Below are positions 53,301 to 62,651 of a stretch of DNA of 64,000 nucleotides, one piece after another. Position numbers and translations under genes: made by a program. The notes below the pieces were generated by a model. It made no database searches and was not told where the DNA came from. It was given only the letters and a program-made list of their open reading frames with translations. The number at the start of each line of letters is the position of its first letter. Position 1 is the stretch's first letter. This DNA is from Limnohabitans sp. Rim8 (GTDB taxonomy: Bacteria; Pseudomonadota; Gammaproteobacteria; Burkholderiales; Burkholderiaceae_C), in NCBI RefSeq assembly GCF_945901735.1, contig NZ_CAMDLM010000002.1:1-64000 (forward strand). The letters run 5' to 3'.

Positions 53301-53446
53301 TCGGCTGGGTGATTGTGGGCGGCATGAGCTTGGGCACTTTGTTGGCCGTGTTTGTGGTGCCGACCATGTACTCGTTGCTGGCCCGCAAATCGGTGCCGGG
53401 GCCGAACAAGGCGTTGGCGCATGAGACACCGCAAGCTGGGCACTGA
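50369..53446 (+). CDS. RND-family multidrug efflux pump, inner-membrane subunit
   Basis: The 1025-residue protein has the RND architecture of 12 helices and two large periplasmic loops. It opens MQLAEVSIRRPVLAVVMSLL, has the proton-relay pair of Asp in LAIGLVVDDAIVVLENIYRH near 400, and ends in a second TM bundle (AQRLRPILMTTGAMVLGAVP near 950). It is closest to the HAE1/MexI type. It exports drugs or other amphiphiles with the adaptor next to it. No outer-membrane channel gene follows. The 3' end is followed by REP-like elements. Confidence 0.94.
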   Translation: MQLAEVSIRRPVLAVVMSLLIVLIGAVSFKSLSLREYPKIDEPTVTVTTRYVGASAEVVESQVTKPLEDSIAGIDAVDVITSISRAEQSQITVKFRLEKDADTAAAEVRDRTSRVRNRLPQAIEEPVIAKVEADAFPVIWLAFSSDTLNALQINDLVNRVVKPRLQTVTGVADVRIFGERKYAMLVSLDHARLSSYKLTPQDVEDAIRRSNLELPAGRIESTNREFSVSSQTDLTRPGQFGEIVIRSVNGFPVKLRDVAQIKEDAANDRSAVRLNGRPAISAGVIRQATANPLELSAGVREMIPRLKADLPGDIAIEVANDNSVFIDRSIKNVFTTIVEAVVLVALVIFVFLRTIRASIIPIITIPVSLIGAFAMMALAGFTINTLTLLALVLAIGLVVDDAIVVLENIYRHIEEGLDPFSAAIKGVREISFAVIAMTMTLAAVFAPLAFTPGRTGKLFGEFALALAGAVIVSGFVALTLAPMLSSKLLRHNPNPSWFDRFMERRLTGLSNGYERLLTLILNRARWVVVLVMIGSGAGIAMIYPTMKQELAPLEDRGVILATVNAPDGATLEYTDRYARSLEKFGQAYPEFDRIFSNMGNPTVGQGSVVYRAVDWDERKRTTLEIARELGGKFNSLPGVNAFPITPPSLGQGFRERPLNFVIQTSDSYQNLNQLTRQLMDEVAKNPGILSPDVDLRLNKPELRIEVDRVKAAELGVSIEVVARTIETMLGGRVVTRYKRDAEQYDVIVQTLAASRNTPDDIDVIQVRGRNDTMVPLSSLVKVRESVSPRELNHFGQRRSVSITANLAPDYSLGEAIKFMDEAAAKVLKPGYTTELNGTSREFKNSQGALVVVFVLALLFIFLVLSAQFESFIDPFVIMLSVPLSTIGALLALKWTGGSLNVYSQIGLITLVGLITKHGILIVEFTNQLREQGMNMQEALIKASAQRLRPILMTTGAMVLGAVPLALATGAGAESRTQIGWVIVGGMSLGTLLAVFVVPTMYSLLARKSVPGPNKALAHETPQAGH

Positions 53447-53492
53447 GTGCTGCAGTTTTGGTTTGATGGATGTCGCTTCGCGAGGAGATGTC

Positions 53493-53586
53493 TGTCGGAC
53501 CATAAAGGCCCGATCTACGGGGGATGCACCCGCATCCCCGGTAATCGTGTTTCGGTATTCGCAGGTCGGGGCCTTCAGGTCCGACA
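53493..53586. repeat. REP-like element pair between RND pump gene and moeA
   Basis: Two inverted elements, 53493-53518 (starts TGTCGGACC) and 53561-53586 (ends AGGTCCGACA), face each other. A small perfect hairpin GGGGATGC / GCATCCCC lies between them. They share the family outline described at 2114 and lie between convergent genes. Confidence 0.7.
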
Positions 53587-53614
53587 TGGCGGTCATGCAC
53601 CGCCAATGTGTGGC

Positions 53615-54904
<1,290 letters not shown>

Positions 54905-54938
54905 GGCAATGGGGCACGGCTGTGCCGTGCGGCGCGGT

Positions 54939-55580
54939 TCAAAGGGATTCGAGTTGTTGCAGTTCGGCCAGCGTGTTGGCATTGGCAAAGGCTTGCGGGC
55001 TGTCACCGATTTGGTCAAAGGGCACGATGGCGCAGCGGTGCAGAGCCGTCCAGGCGTCGATCTTGCGGCCACCACTTTGGGTGAACTTCACCAGGCTTTC
55101 CAGCAACTCAGTTTTGAGCAGGCAAAACACCGGCTGCGGACGCACCGTGCCATCGGCGTCAGGGGCGGCGGCCATGGCCATGTCGGCGTCTTGGTCATGG
55201 AGGGCTTGCACCAAACGCGCCACCAGGTCCAGCGGAAACAGCGGCGAGTCGCAAGGCACGGTGAGCAAGAGCGGCGTTTCGCAGCGCTCCAGGCCCGTGA
55301 GGAAGCCCGCCAAAGGTCCGGCAAAACCGTCGATGCTGTCGGGCCAAACCGGCACGCCCAGCGATTCGTAAGCGGCCAGGTTGCGGTTGGCGTTGATCAA
55401 AATTTCTTGGGGCGGCAAGCTTTGTAACTGCAGGCGCATCAGGGTTTGCAGGGCCAACGGCATGCCGCGAAAATTTTGCAGGCCTTTGTCGACGCCACCC
55501 ATGCGTGAGCCGCGACCTCCAGCGAGGATGAGGCCGGTGATGCCCGGTGCGCCCGGTGCGCTCTCGGTATGGGGGTTCAT
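54939..55580 (-). CDS. mobA: Molybdenum cofactor guanylyltransferase
   Basis: The 213-residue protein carries the nucleotidyltransferase signature [19 protein letters not shown] near 17-35, then [10 protein letters not shown] near 88 and VPCDSPLFP near 108. It attaches GMP to molybdopterin to form the bis-MGD precursor. It is 34 bases from moeA and 5 from moaA, so these are co-transcribed. Confidence 0.95.
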   Translation of the reverse strand: MNPHTESAPGAPGITGLILAGGRGSRMGGVDKGLQNFRGMPLALQTLMRLQLQSLPPQEILINANRNLAAYESLGVPVWPDSIDGFAGPLAGFLTGLERCETPLLLTVPCDSPLFPLDLVARLVQALHDQDADMAMAAAPDADGTVRPQPVFCLLKTELLESLVKFTQSGGRKIDAWTALHRCAIVPFDQIGDSPQAFANANTLAELQQLESL

Positions 55581-55585
55581 GGCCT

Positions 55586-56728
55586 TCAGCCTCCTATGTA
55601 GCTCATTTCCACCCTACGGCCGGGGCCGCTGGCGGTGTCCGGCCCGCGCAGGCTGCGCAGCACCGAATATTGGTCAGTCCGTCCGCGCCAGATGGCGTCC
55701 ACCGTCTGGGCCAGCGTGTGGTCGCTTTGCAGCGGGTCGCGCAGCAGCTGGCGCAGGTCGTAGCCCTGGCTGGCAAACAAGCACAAATACAAGCGGCCTT
55801 CGGTGGACAAGCGGGCGCGGTTGCAGTCGCCGCAAAACGCTTGCGTCACGCTGCTGATCACACCCACCTCGCCCAGCAATGGGTCATGCTCGCCTTGGGC
55901 GTTGGCATAACCCCAGCGCTCGGCGGTCTCACCGGGAGCGGCTGGGTCGAGTTGCACCAGCGGCAGCTCGGCATTCAGACGGCGGATCACCTCGGCGCTG
56001 GGCAACACTTCGTCCATGCACCAGCCATTCGTCGCGCCCACGTCCATGTATTCAATGAATCGCAGCACGATGCCTGTGCCCTGGAAGTGCCGCGCCATGG
56101 GCAAAATTTCGTGCTCGTTGGTGCCGTGCTTGACCACCATGTTGACCTTGATCGGCCCCAGGCCCGCCGCCTGCGCGGCTTCGATCCCGGCCAGCACATC
56201 GGCCACCGGAAAGTCCACATCGTTCATCTGGCGAAAGACCTTGTCATCCAGCCCGTCCAGGCTCACGGTGACACGTTGCAGGCCCGCGTCTTTCAGGCTT
56301 TGGGCCTTGCGCGCCAAGAGCGAGCCGTTGGTGGTCAGGGTCAAATCGAGCGGCTGGCCGTCGGGGGTGCGCAACGCCGCCAATTGTTCGATCAGGATTT
56401 CAATGTTCTTGCGCAGCAGGGGCTCACCCCCGGTCAGGCGAATCTTGCGTACGCCTCGGCCCACGAACACGTTGGCGATGCGGGTGATTTCTTCAAAGCT
56501 CAGCAAATGGCTCTGAGGCAGGTAGGCGTAGTCCTTGTCAAAGACTTCCTTGGGCATGCAATAACTGCACCTGAAGTTGCACCGGTCGGTCACGCTGATA
56601 CGGAAATCGGTCAGCGGGCGGCGCAGGCCGTCCAAGGGCAGGGCGCTCAAGTCTTGGCCCGCCAGCAACGTGGGCAAAGGCAAGCTGGGATGGCGCTGGT
56701 CAACCAGCGGAATGACGCGTTCAGACAT
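55586..56728 (-). CDS. moaA: GTP 3',8-cyclase MoaA (radical SAM)
   Basis: The 380-residue radical-SAM enzyme has its first cluster Cys at C50, C54 and C57 (CNFRCSYC) and the second cluster near residues 285-305 ([10 protein letters not shown], then CLF). The SAM-binding [11 protein letters not shown] lies near 97, and the C-terminus ends in the conserved Gly-Gly. It makes cyclic pyranopterin precursor from GTP. I chose the ATG at 56728, since 12 upstream codons do not fit. Confidence 0.96.
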   Translation of the reverse strand: MSERVIPLVDQRHPSLPLPTLLAGQDLSALPLDGLRRPLTDFRISVTDRCNFRCSYCMPKEVFDKDYAYLPQSHLLSFEEITRIANVFVGRGVRKIRLTGGEPLLRKNIEILIEQLAALRTPDGQPLDLTLTTNGSLLARKAQSLKDAGLQRVTVSLDGLDDKVFRQMNDVDFPVADVLAGIEAAQAAGLGPIKVNMVVKHGTNEHEILPMARHFQGTGIVLRFIEYMDVGATNGWCMDEVLPSAEVIRRLNAELPLVQLDPAAPGETAERWGYANAQGEHDPLLGEVGVISSVTQAFCGDCNRARLSTEGRLYLCLFASQGYDLRQLLRDPLQSDHTLAQTVDAIWRGRTDQYSVLRSLRGPDTASGPGRRVEMSYIGG

Positions 56729-56845
56729 GGGGGTTGATTGTGCCCGAGCTGCCGGGCCCTTCATGCGGTATGGTCAAGAATGAACAATGGTCTTTCAAGC
56801 ACACATTTCGGGACTTATTGGCCGCGACCTGCGGGGGCGGTATTT

Positions 56846-56950
56846 GCAGGTCGGTGCCTTCAGGTCCGACAAGGCGCTTGCGGACCGTGGCTTGTTGGAA
56901 ATGGCGCAGTGCGAAGGTCCAAATGTCGGACCCTAAAGGCCGCGACCTAC
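56846..56950. repeat. REP-like element pair upstream of moaA and downstream of aldehyde dehydrogenase
   Basis: Inverted elements at 56846-56871 (starts GCAGGTCGG, ends GTCCGACA) and 56924-56950 (starts TGTCGGACC, ends CGACCTAC) are separated by 52 bases. A third partial copy (GGCCGCGACCTGCGGGGG) is near 56819. They match the copies at 53.5 kb. Confidence 0.7.
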
Positions 56951-56985
56951 GGGGACGGTCGGCGCATAAAGGTCGCTTGCTCGCC

Positions 56986-58419
56986 TTAACCGTGCTGGAT
57001 GGCCACCGTCTTGAGGGTGGTGAAGCCCAGCAGGGCTTCAAAGCCTTTTTCGCGGCCATAGCCCGAGGACTTGACGCCGCCAAAGGGCAGCTCCACGCCA
57101 CCGCCCGCGCCGTAGTTGTTGATGAACACCTGGCCGCTGCGCACGCGCTTGGCCATGCGGAACTGGCGGCCACCATCGCGCGTCCAGATACCGGCGACCA
57201 AGCCGAAATCGGTGGCATTGGCCAATTCGACCGCGTGGTCTTCGTCGTTAAAGGACATGGCCGACAGGACCGGGCCAAACACTTCTTCTTGCGCCAGCCG
57301 GTGCATCACCGGCACGTCGCGCAGCAAAGTGGGAGCTTGGTAAAAGCCGCCCGCAGGCACACCCGCCGCAATGTGCCCTTGGGCCACCGTGTCGATCCCG
57401 TCTGCCTTGGCCTGGTCCAAAAAGCCGGTGACCCGTTCCAACTGGCTGGCCCGAATTAAAGGCCCCAAGTCCAGGTTCATGGCGGCAGAGCCCACCTGCA
57501 GGCGGCCAAAGGCCTCGCCCAGGCGTTTCAACAACGGCTCGTAAATGCCTTGTTGAATCAAGACGCGAGAGCCCGCGCTGCAGGTCTGGCCAGAGTTTTG
57601 CACGATGGCGTTGACCACCACCGGAATGGCCGTGTCCAGGTCGGCGTCTTCAAAAATGATTTGTGGGCTTTTACCGCCCAGCTCCAGCGTCACCGGGCAA
57701 TGCCGCTCGGCGGCCACTTGCTGAATGAGTGTGCCCACCTGGGGGCTGCCGGTGAAGCTGATGTGGTCAATGCCCGGGTGGCGGGCCAATGCATCGCCCA
57801 CCTCGTGGCCATAACCGGTGACGATGTTGATGGCCCCGGCAGGAAAGCCCACCTCGGCGGCCAGCTGCGCCACCCGGATCAGGCTCAGGCAAGCGTCCTC
57901 GGCCGGTTTGACCACGCAGGCATTGCCAGCGGCCAAAGCCCCGCCCACGCTGCGCCCAAAAATTTGCATCGGGTAGTTCCATGGAATCACATGGCCCGTC
58001 ACGCCGTGTGGCTCGCGCCAGGTCAGCACGCTGTAGCCGTTTTGGTAGGGCAGGGTCTCGCCGTGCAGCTTGTCGCAGGACCCGGCATAAAACTCAAAGT
58101 AACGTGCCAATGCCAGTGAATCGGCGGCGGCCTGTTTGGTGGGCTTGCCGCAATCGCGCTGCTCCAATGCGGCCAGCTCGGCGGCATGCTCGCTCACTTT
58201 TTGCGACAGCTTCATGAGCAAGCGACCACGCTCCATGGCGCTGAGCTTGCCCCAGGGGCCGTTGAAGGCGGCCCTGGCGGCTTTTACGGCGGCGTCAATG
58301 TCGGCGGCTTGGCTGCGTGGGATCTGATCGAACACCTGTCCGTCAGACGGGTCGAGCACGTCGATGGTTTGGCCGGCCAGGGCAGGGGTGGATTGGTTGG
58401 CGATGAAGTTCATTTGCAT
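56986..58419 (-). CDS. Aldehyde dehydrogenase (NAD(P)+-dependent)
   Basis: The 477-residue enzyme has the ALDH motifs VIPWNYPMQIFGRSVG near 145, FTGSPQVGTLIQQ near 220, the general-base Glu in LELGGKSPQ near 245 and the nucleophile Cys in NSGQTCSAGSR near 280, with ELPFGGVKSSGYGRE near 455. The PSDGQVF opening and Gly/Tyr-rich middle resemble betaine or gamma-aminobutyraldehyde dehydrogenases, but the substrate cannot be fixed. I chose ATG 58419. No pathway partner is adjacent. Confidence 0.9.
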   Translation of the reverse strand: MQMNFIANQSTPALAGQTIDVLDPSDGQVFDQIPRSQAADIDAAVKAARAAFNGPWGKLSAMERGRLLMKLSQKVSEHAAELAALEQRDCGKPTKQAAADSLALARYFEFYAGSCDKLHGETLPYQNGYSVLTWREPHGVTGHVIPWNYPMQIFGRSVGGALAAGNACVVKPAEDACLSLIRVAQLAAEVGFPAGAINIVTGYGHEVGDALARHPGIDHISFTGSPQVGTLIQQVAAERHCPVTLELGGKSPQIIFEDADLDTAIPVVVNAIVQNSGQTCSAGSRVLIQQGIYEPLLKRLGEAFGRLQVGSAAMNLDLGPLIRASQLERVTGFLDQAKADGIDTVAQGHIAAGVPAGGFYQAPTLLRDVPVMHRLAQEEVFGPVLSAMSFNDEDHAVELANATDFGLVAGIWTRDGGRQFRMAKRVRSGQVFINNYGAGGGVELPFGGVKSSGYGREKGFEALLGFTTLKTVAIQHG

Positions 58420-58492
58420 GGGGCTATTGTGAACCCGGGCAGGATTTTGAAAATCACCCACGGGACATCGACCTTTGCGACTGAGCCGGGCA

Positions 58493-58518
58493 CAAAAAAA
58501 GGCCCGCCGAAGCGGGCC
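58493..58518 (-). terminator. Rho-independent terminator of hppA
   Basis: The - strand reads GGCCCGCTTCGGCGGGCC followed by seven T. It is 22 bases after the hppA stop. Confidence 0.9.
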
Positions 58519-58539
58519 TGTCAGACCTTGCAAAGGAGA

Positions 58540-60609
58540 TCAGGTGCCGTGAACCTGCATGACCAGAGGCACGATCAGCAGCGCCACGATGTTGATGATC
58601 TTGATCAGTGGGTTGATCGCCGGGCCAGCGGTGTCCTTGTAAGGGTCACCCACCGTATCTCCGGTCACGGCCGCTTTGTGGGCGTCTGAGCCTTTGCCGC
58701 CATGGTGGCCGTCTTCGATGTATTTCTTGGCGTTGTCCCAAGCGCCACCGCCGGTGCACATCGAAATGGCCACAAACAGGCCGGTGATGATGGTGCCCAT
58801 CAGTAAACCGCCCAGCGCCTTGGGGCCCAAGATCAAACCGACCAGCACCGGCACCACCACGGGCAACAGGCTGGGGATGACCATTTCCTTGATGGCGGCC
58901 GTGGTCAGCATGTCCACAGCCTTGCCGTATTCGGGCTTGGCCGTGCCTTCCATGATGCCGGGGATCTCCTTGAACTGGCGACGCACTTCAACCACCACAC
59001 TGCCTGCAGCCCGGCCCACCGCTTCCATGGCCATGGCCCCGAACAAGTAGGGGATCAGCCCGCCAATGAACAGTCCAATGATGACCAGAGGGTCGGACAA
59101 GTCAAAACTGATGGCTTTGCCATAGGCTTCCAGTTTGTGCGTGTAGTCGGCAAAAAGCACCAGTGAGGCCAGGCCTGCCGAGCCAATGGCGTAACCCTTG
59201 GTCACCGCCTTGGTGGTGTTGCCCACGGCATCCAGCGGGTCGGTGATGTCTCGCACACTGCTGGGCATTTCGGCCATTTCTGCAATGCCGCCCGCGTTGT
59301 CGGTGATGGGGCCATAAGCGTCCAGCGCCACCACGATGCCTGCCATGCTCAGCATGGATGTCGCTGCCACAGCGATGCCGTAAAGGCCACCCAGAGCGTA
59401 CGCGGTCCAGATGGCCAGGCAGACAAACATCACAGGCCAAGCCGTCGAGCGCATGGACACGCCCAGGCCAGCGATGATGTTGGTGCCGTGGCCGGTGGTC
59501 GAGGCCTGAGCGATGTGCTGCACCGGGGCGTATTGCGTGCCGGTGTAGAACTCGGTGATCCAGACCAAGGCGGCCGTGAGCACCAGACCCACAGCACAGG
59601 CGCCAAACAGTTTCATTTGGCTGCCCGCAGCGCCCAGGGCGTTGTCAGGCATCAGCCAGATGGTGACAAAGTAAAAGGCGATCAAGGACAGCACGCCCGA
59701 GATGGCCAAGCCTTTGTAGAGCGCAGGCATCACGTTGGTCATGCCCGGAGAAGCCTTGACGAAGAAGCAACCAATGATGGAGGCGATGATGGACACCGCG
59801 CCCAAGGCCAGCGGGTACAGCACGGCCTGACCGGGTGCCGCCGAAATCAGCAAGGCCCCCAGCACCATGGTCGCGATCAAGGTCACGGCATACGTCTCGA
59901 ACAGGTCGGCGGCCATGCCGGCGCAGTCGCCCACGTTGTCGCCCACGTTGTCGGCAATCACAGCAGGGTTGCGCGGATCGTCCTCGGGGATGCCGGCTTC
60001 CACTTTGCCCACCAGGTCGGCCCCCACGTCAGCGCCCTTGGTGAAAATGCCGCCGCCTAATCTGGCAAAAATTGAGATGAGCGAAGAGCCAAAGGCAAAA
60101 CCAATCAAGGGGTTGAGCAAATTGGCCAGGTTCTTGTCAGGCGTCAGATTGCCATTGCCCACCAAAAACCAGTAAAAACCGGTGACCCCCAACAGACCCA
60201 AGCCCACAACCAGCATGCCGGTGATGGCACCACCCCGAAACGCCACGTCCAGCGCCGGGCCAATGCCTTTGGTGGCGGCCTGGGCCGTGCGCACGTTGGC
60301 TTTGACCGACACATTCATGCCGATAAAGCCGCAAGCGCCAGAAAGCACTGCGCCGATCACGAAACCGATGGCGGTGATGCCATCCAGAAAGATGCCCATC
60401 AGGATGGCCAGCACCACGCCGACGATGGCGATGGTTTTGTATTGCCGGGCCAGATAGGCCGCCGCACCAGCCTGAATGGCCGCTGCAATTTCCTGCATCC
60501 GGGCATTGCCGGCATCTTGAGAAAGGATCCACCCTCGGGCCCAAATGCCGTAAGCCACGGCAATCAGACCACATACGAGCGCCAAAATGAGCGCTGAATT
60601 TCCTGTCAT
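58540..60609 (-). CDS. hppA: Membrane H+-translocating pyrophosphatase (K+-independent type)
   Basis: The 689-residue protein has about 16 helices and pumps ions by splitting pyrophosphate. Substrate and Mg motifs are [12 protein letters not shown] near 200 and DNVGDNVGD near 220-230. [15 protein letters not shown] near 425 and DDATGNTT-like [15 protein letters not shown] near 460-475 follow. The Lys after GNTT and the Thr three residues later mark the K+-independent H+ class. I start at ATG 60609. It is divergent from ppa across 217 bases that must hold both promoters. Confidence 0.95.
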   Translation of the reverse strand: MTGNSALILALVCGLIAVAYGIWARGWILSQDAGNARMQEIAAAIQAGAAAYLARQYKTIAIVGVVLAILMGIFLDGITAIGFVIGAVLSGACGFIGMNVSVKANVRTAQAATKGIGPALDVAFRGGAITGMLVVGLGLLGVTGFYWFLVGNGNLTPDKNLANLLNPLIGFAFGSSLISIFARLGGGIFTKGADVGADLVGKVEAGIPEDDPRNPAVIADNVGDNVGDCAGMAADLFETYAVTLIATMVLGALLISAAPGQAVLYPLALGAVSIIASIIGCFFVKASPGMTNVMPALYKGLAISGVLSLIAFYFVTIWLMPDNALGAAGSQMKLFGACAVGLVLTAALVWITEFYTGTQYAPVQHIAQASTTGHGTNIIAGLGVSMRSTAWPVMFVCLAIWTAYALGGLYGIAVAATSMLSMAGIVVALDAYGPITDNAGGIAEMAEMPSSVRDITDPLDAVGNTTKAVTKGYAIGSAGLASLVLFADYTHKLEAYGKAISFDLSDPLVIIGLFIGGLIPYLFGAMAMEAVGRAAGSVVVEVRRQFKEIPGIMEGTAKPEYGKAVDMLTTAAIKEMVIPSLLPVVVPVLVGLILGPKALGGLLMGTIITGLFVAISMCTGGGAWDNAKKYIEDGHHGGKGSDAHKAAVTGDTVGDPYKDTAGPAINPLIKIINIVALLIVPLVMQVHGT

Positions 60610-60826
60610 CGTTGAACTCCTCGATGGTTGTCGCAGAACAGAGGGGCAACGCACTGGAGACCCCTCCATGGCGTTGCTTCCTCGATCACCGAAACCGGAG
60701 AACGATTGGCCAACGGCACATTAAAAAGGCTGGGTCACGCTTTACGCAAGCCTTGTGAAAGTAAAATCGGGGTTAATCCCTAGAGATCCTCGTTTTTCTT
60801 TAACTTTTCACTCCGAGACCTGCAAG

Positions 60827-61363
60827 ATGTCCCTCGACAACGTGACCCCCGGCAAACAAGCGCCCGAAACTTTCAACGTGATCATCGAAATCCCGATGAA
60901 CGCCGATCCGATCAAGTACGAAGTGGACAAGGAAACCGGCGCCTTGTTCGTGGACCGTTTCATGACCACGGCCATGCATTACCCCACCAATTACGGCTAC
61001 GTGCCCCAAACCCTGTCTGGTGACGGAGACCCGGTGGACGTGTTGGTGATCACCCCTTATGCCTTGCACCCCGGTGTGGTGGTGCCCTGCCGTGCCCTGG
61101 GTATTTTGATGATGGAAGACGAGGCCGGTGTGGATGGCAAGGTGGTTGCTGTGCCGACCAGCAAAATTTTGCCGATGTACGACCACTGGCAAGACATCTC
61201 GGATGTGAACGCGATGCGCCGCAATGCGATCGCTCACTTCTTTGAGCACTACAAAGACCTGGAAAAAGGCAAATGGGTCAAAGTGCTGGGCTGGGAAGGC
61301 AAGGAATCTGCCCACAAGGAAATTTTGGACGGCATCGCGGCTTACAACAAAACCAAATCTTGA
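60827..61363 (+). CDS. ppa: Soluble inorganic pyrophosphatase
   Basis: The 178-residue family I pyrophosphatase has the signature DGDPVDVLV near 65-73, [17 protein letters not shown] near 22-38 and [11 protein letters not shown] near 50-60. It hydrolyses cytoplasmic PPi to drive biosynthesis. The ATG at 60827 opens [11 protein letters not shown] soluble and a membrane pyrophosphatase in head-to-head layout let the cell either waste or bank PPi energy. Confidence 0.96.
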   Translation: MSLDNVTPGKQAPETFNVIIEIPMNADPIKYEVDKETGALFVDRFMTTAMHYPTNYGYVPQTLSGDGDPVDVLVITPYALHPGVVVPCRALGILMMEDEAGVDGKVVAVPTSKILPMYDHWQDISDVNAMRRNAIAHFFEHYKDLEKGKWVKVLGWEGKESAHKEILDGIAAYNKTKS

Positions 61364-61412
61364 TGCGGCTGGGTCAGCGCTCACCTCGGTGGGCGCTGGC
61401 TGTGGCACCCAA

Positions 61413-61452
61413 CGCCCGCACGGTCTGCACTGTGCGGGCGTTTTTTCATGGC
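61413..61452 (+). terminator. Rho-independent terminator of ppa
   Basis: CGCCCGCAC / GTGCGGGCG form a nine-pair stem followed by TTTTTT. It lies 50 bases after the ppa stop. Confidence 0.88.
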
Positions 61453-61459
61453 GGCTGAT

Positions 61460-62647
61460 TTATGGCGGCTTTTTCAGCGGCGAATGCCGATTGAGCGCTT
61501 CCAAGTAGTTCTCCACCCCCGCTTTTTCCCGCTCCAAAAACCGCGCCACCGCCTCAGAAAACGCTGGATGCGCCAGCCAGTGGGCGCTGTGGGTGGGGGT
61601 GGGCAGCAGGGCGCGGGCCATTTTGTGTTCGCCCTGTGCGCCGCCTTCAAAGCGCTGGAGGCCGTGCAGGATGCACCATTCAATAGGCTGGTAATAGCAG
61701 GCTTCAAAGTGCAGGCAGTCCACCCGGGCAAGTGCCCCCCAATAGCGGCCATAGGCCACTTCGGGCTGGCCTTGGGCGTCCAGGTGCAGACCGATCAGGC
61801 TGATGCCCATCGGCTGCGCATCGTGTTCGGCCACAAACAGCAGCCAATTGGGGGCCATGTCGGTGCGCATTGACTCAAAAAACGCCGGGGTCAAATACGG
61901 TGCGTTGCCGTGTTCCCAATAGGTTTGCTGGTAACAGCGCAGCAGCAGGGCCCAGTCGCCTTCCGTCATGTCGGGGCCGCGCACGGCGCGAAACGTCACG
62001 CCCGCCTCCTGCACTTTGCGGCGTTCTTGCCGGATTTTTTTGCGCTTTTCTTGCGTCAGGCTGGCCAAAAAGTCATCGAAGTCGCGCCAATTTTGATTTT
62101 GCCAGTGAAATTGCACCTGATCGCGCAGCAGCAGGCCGGCTTGTTCGCAGGCCTGCAGGTCTTGCGGGCTGCCAAACAGGAGGTGCAGGGACGGGATGTG
62201 GTTGGTTTGGCAAAGCTCGAGCAAAGCGGCCAGCAGCGCCTGCCGGGCGGCGTCAGATTCGGCCAGCAAGCGGCTGCCGGGCACCGGCGTAAAGGGCGAT
62301 GCCACCAGGGCTTTGGGGTAATAGTCCAGTCCGTGGCGCTGGTAGGCGTCGGCCCAGGCGTGGTCGAACACGTATTCGCCGCGTGAATGGGTCTTGATGT
62401 ACAGCGGGCAGGCGGCGGCCAACACAGCGCCTTGCGGGGTGTCCCGCCACAGGCTGATGACTTGCAGCGTCCAGCCGGTTTCGTGCGAGGCCGATTGGCT
62501 GGTTTGCATGGCCGACAAATAGGCATGCTGCATGAAGGGGGATGGGGCGTCTTGCCGGGCGAGCAGGCCGTCCCAGGCTTCAGGCGCGATGACACCCAGG
62601 TCATCCTGCACCCGGGTGACATAATTCAAGCTCACATTTTCCAGCAC
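61460..62647 (-). CDS. GNAT-fold DUF482/COG3146 protein
   Basis: The product (395 residues from the GTG at 62647) belongs to the PF04339/COG3146 group, an acyltransferase-like, FemAB-related fold. Conserved parts are PSPFMQHAYLSAM near 35, QNWRDFDDFLASLTQEKRKK near 190, CYQQTYWEHGNAPYLTPAFF near 240, and FEACYYQPIEWCI near 315. Function is unknown; an acyl- or aminoacyl-transfer role is likely. The start codon is uncertain: GGAGAG upstream favours this GTG over ones nearby. It is divergent from nadE by four bases. Confidence 0.8.
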   Translation of the reverse strand: MLENVSLNYVTRVQDDLGVIAPEAWDGLLARQDAPSPFMQHAYLSAMQTSQSASHETGWTLQVISLWRDTPQGAVLAAACPLYIKTHSRGEYVFDHAWADAYQRHGLDYYPKALVASPFTPVPGSRLLAESDAARQALLAALLELCQTNHIPSLHLLFGSPQDLQACEQAGLLLRDQVQFHWQNQNWRDFDDFLASLTQEKRKKIRQERRKVQEAGVTFRAVRGPDMTEGDWALLLRCYQQTYWEHGNAPYLTPAFFESMRTDMAPNWLLFVAEHDAQPMGISLIGLHLDAQGQPEVAYGRYWGALARVDCLHFEACYYQPIEWCILHGLQRFEGGAQGEHKMARALLPTPTHSAHWLAHPAFSEAVARFLEREKAGVENYLEALNRHSPLKKPP

Positions 62648-62651
62648 CTGT

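Noticed and set aside
53493..53586. Possible CRISPR-like repeats
   Set aside because: Only two copies per site, in inverted orientation, with unequal spacing and no cas genes. They fit REP-type doublets.
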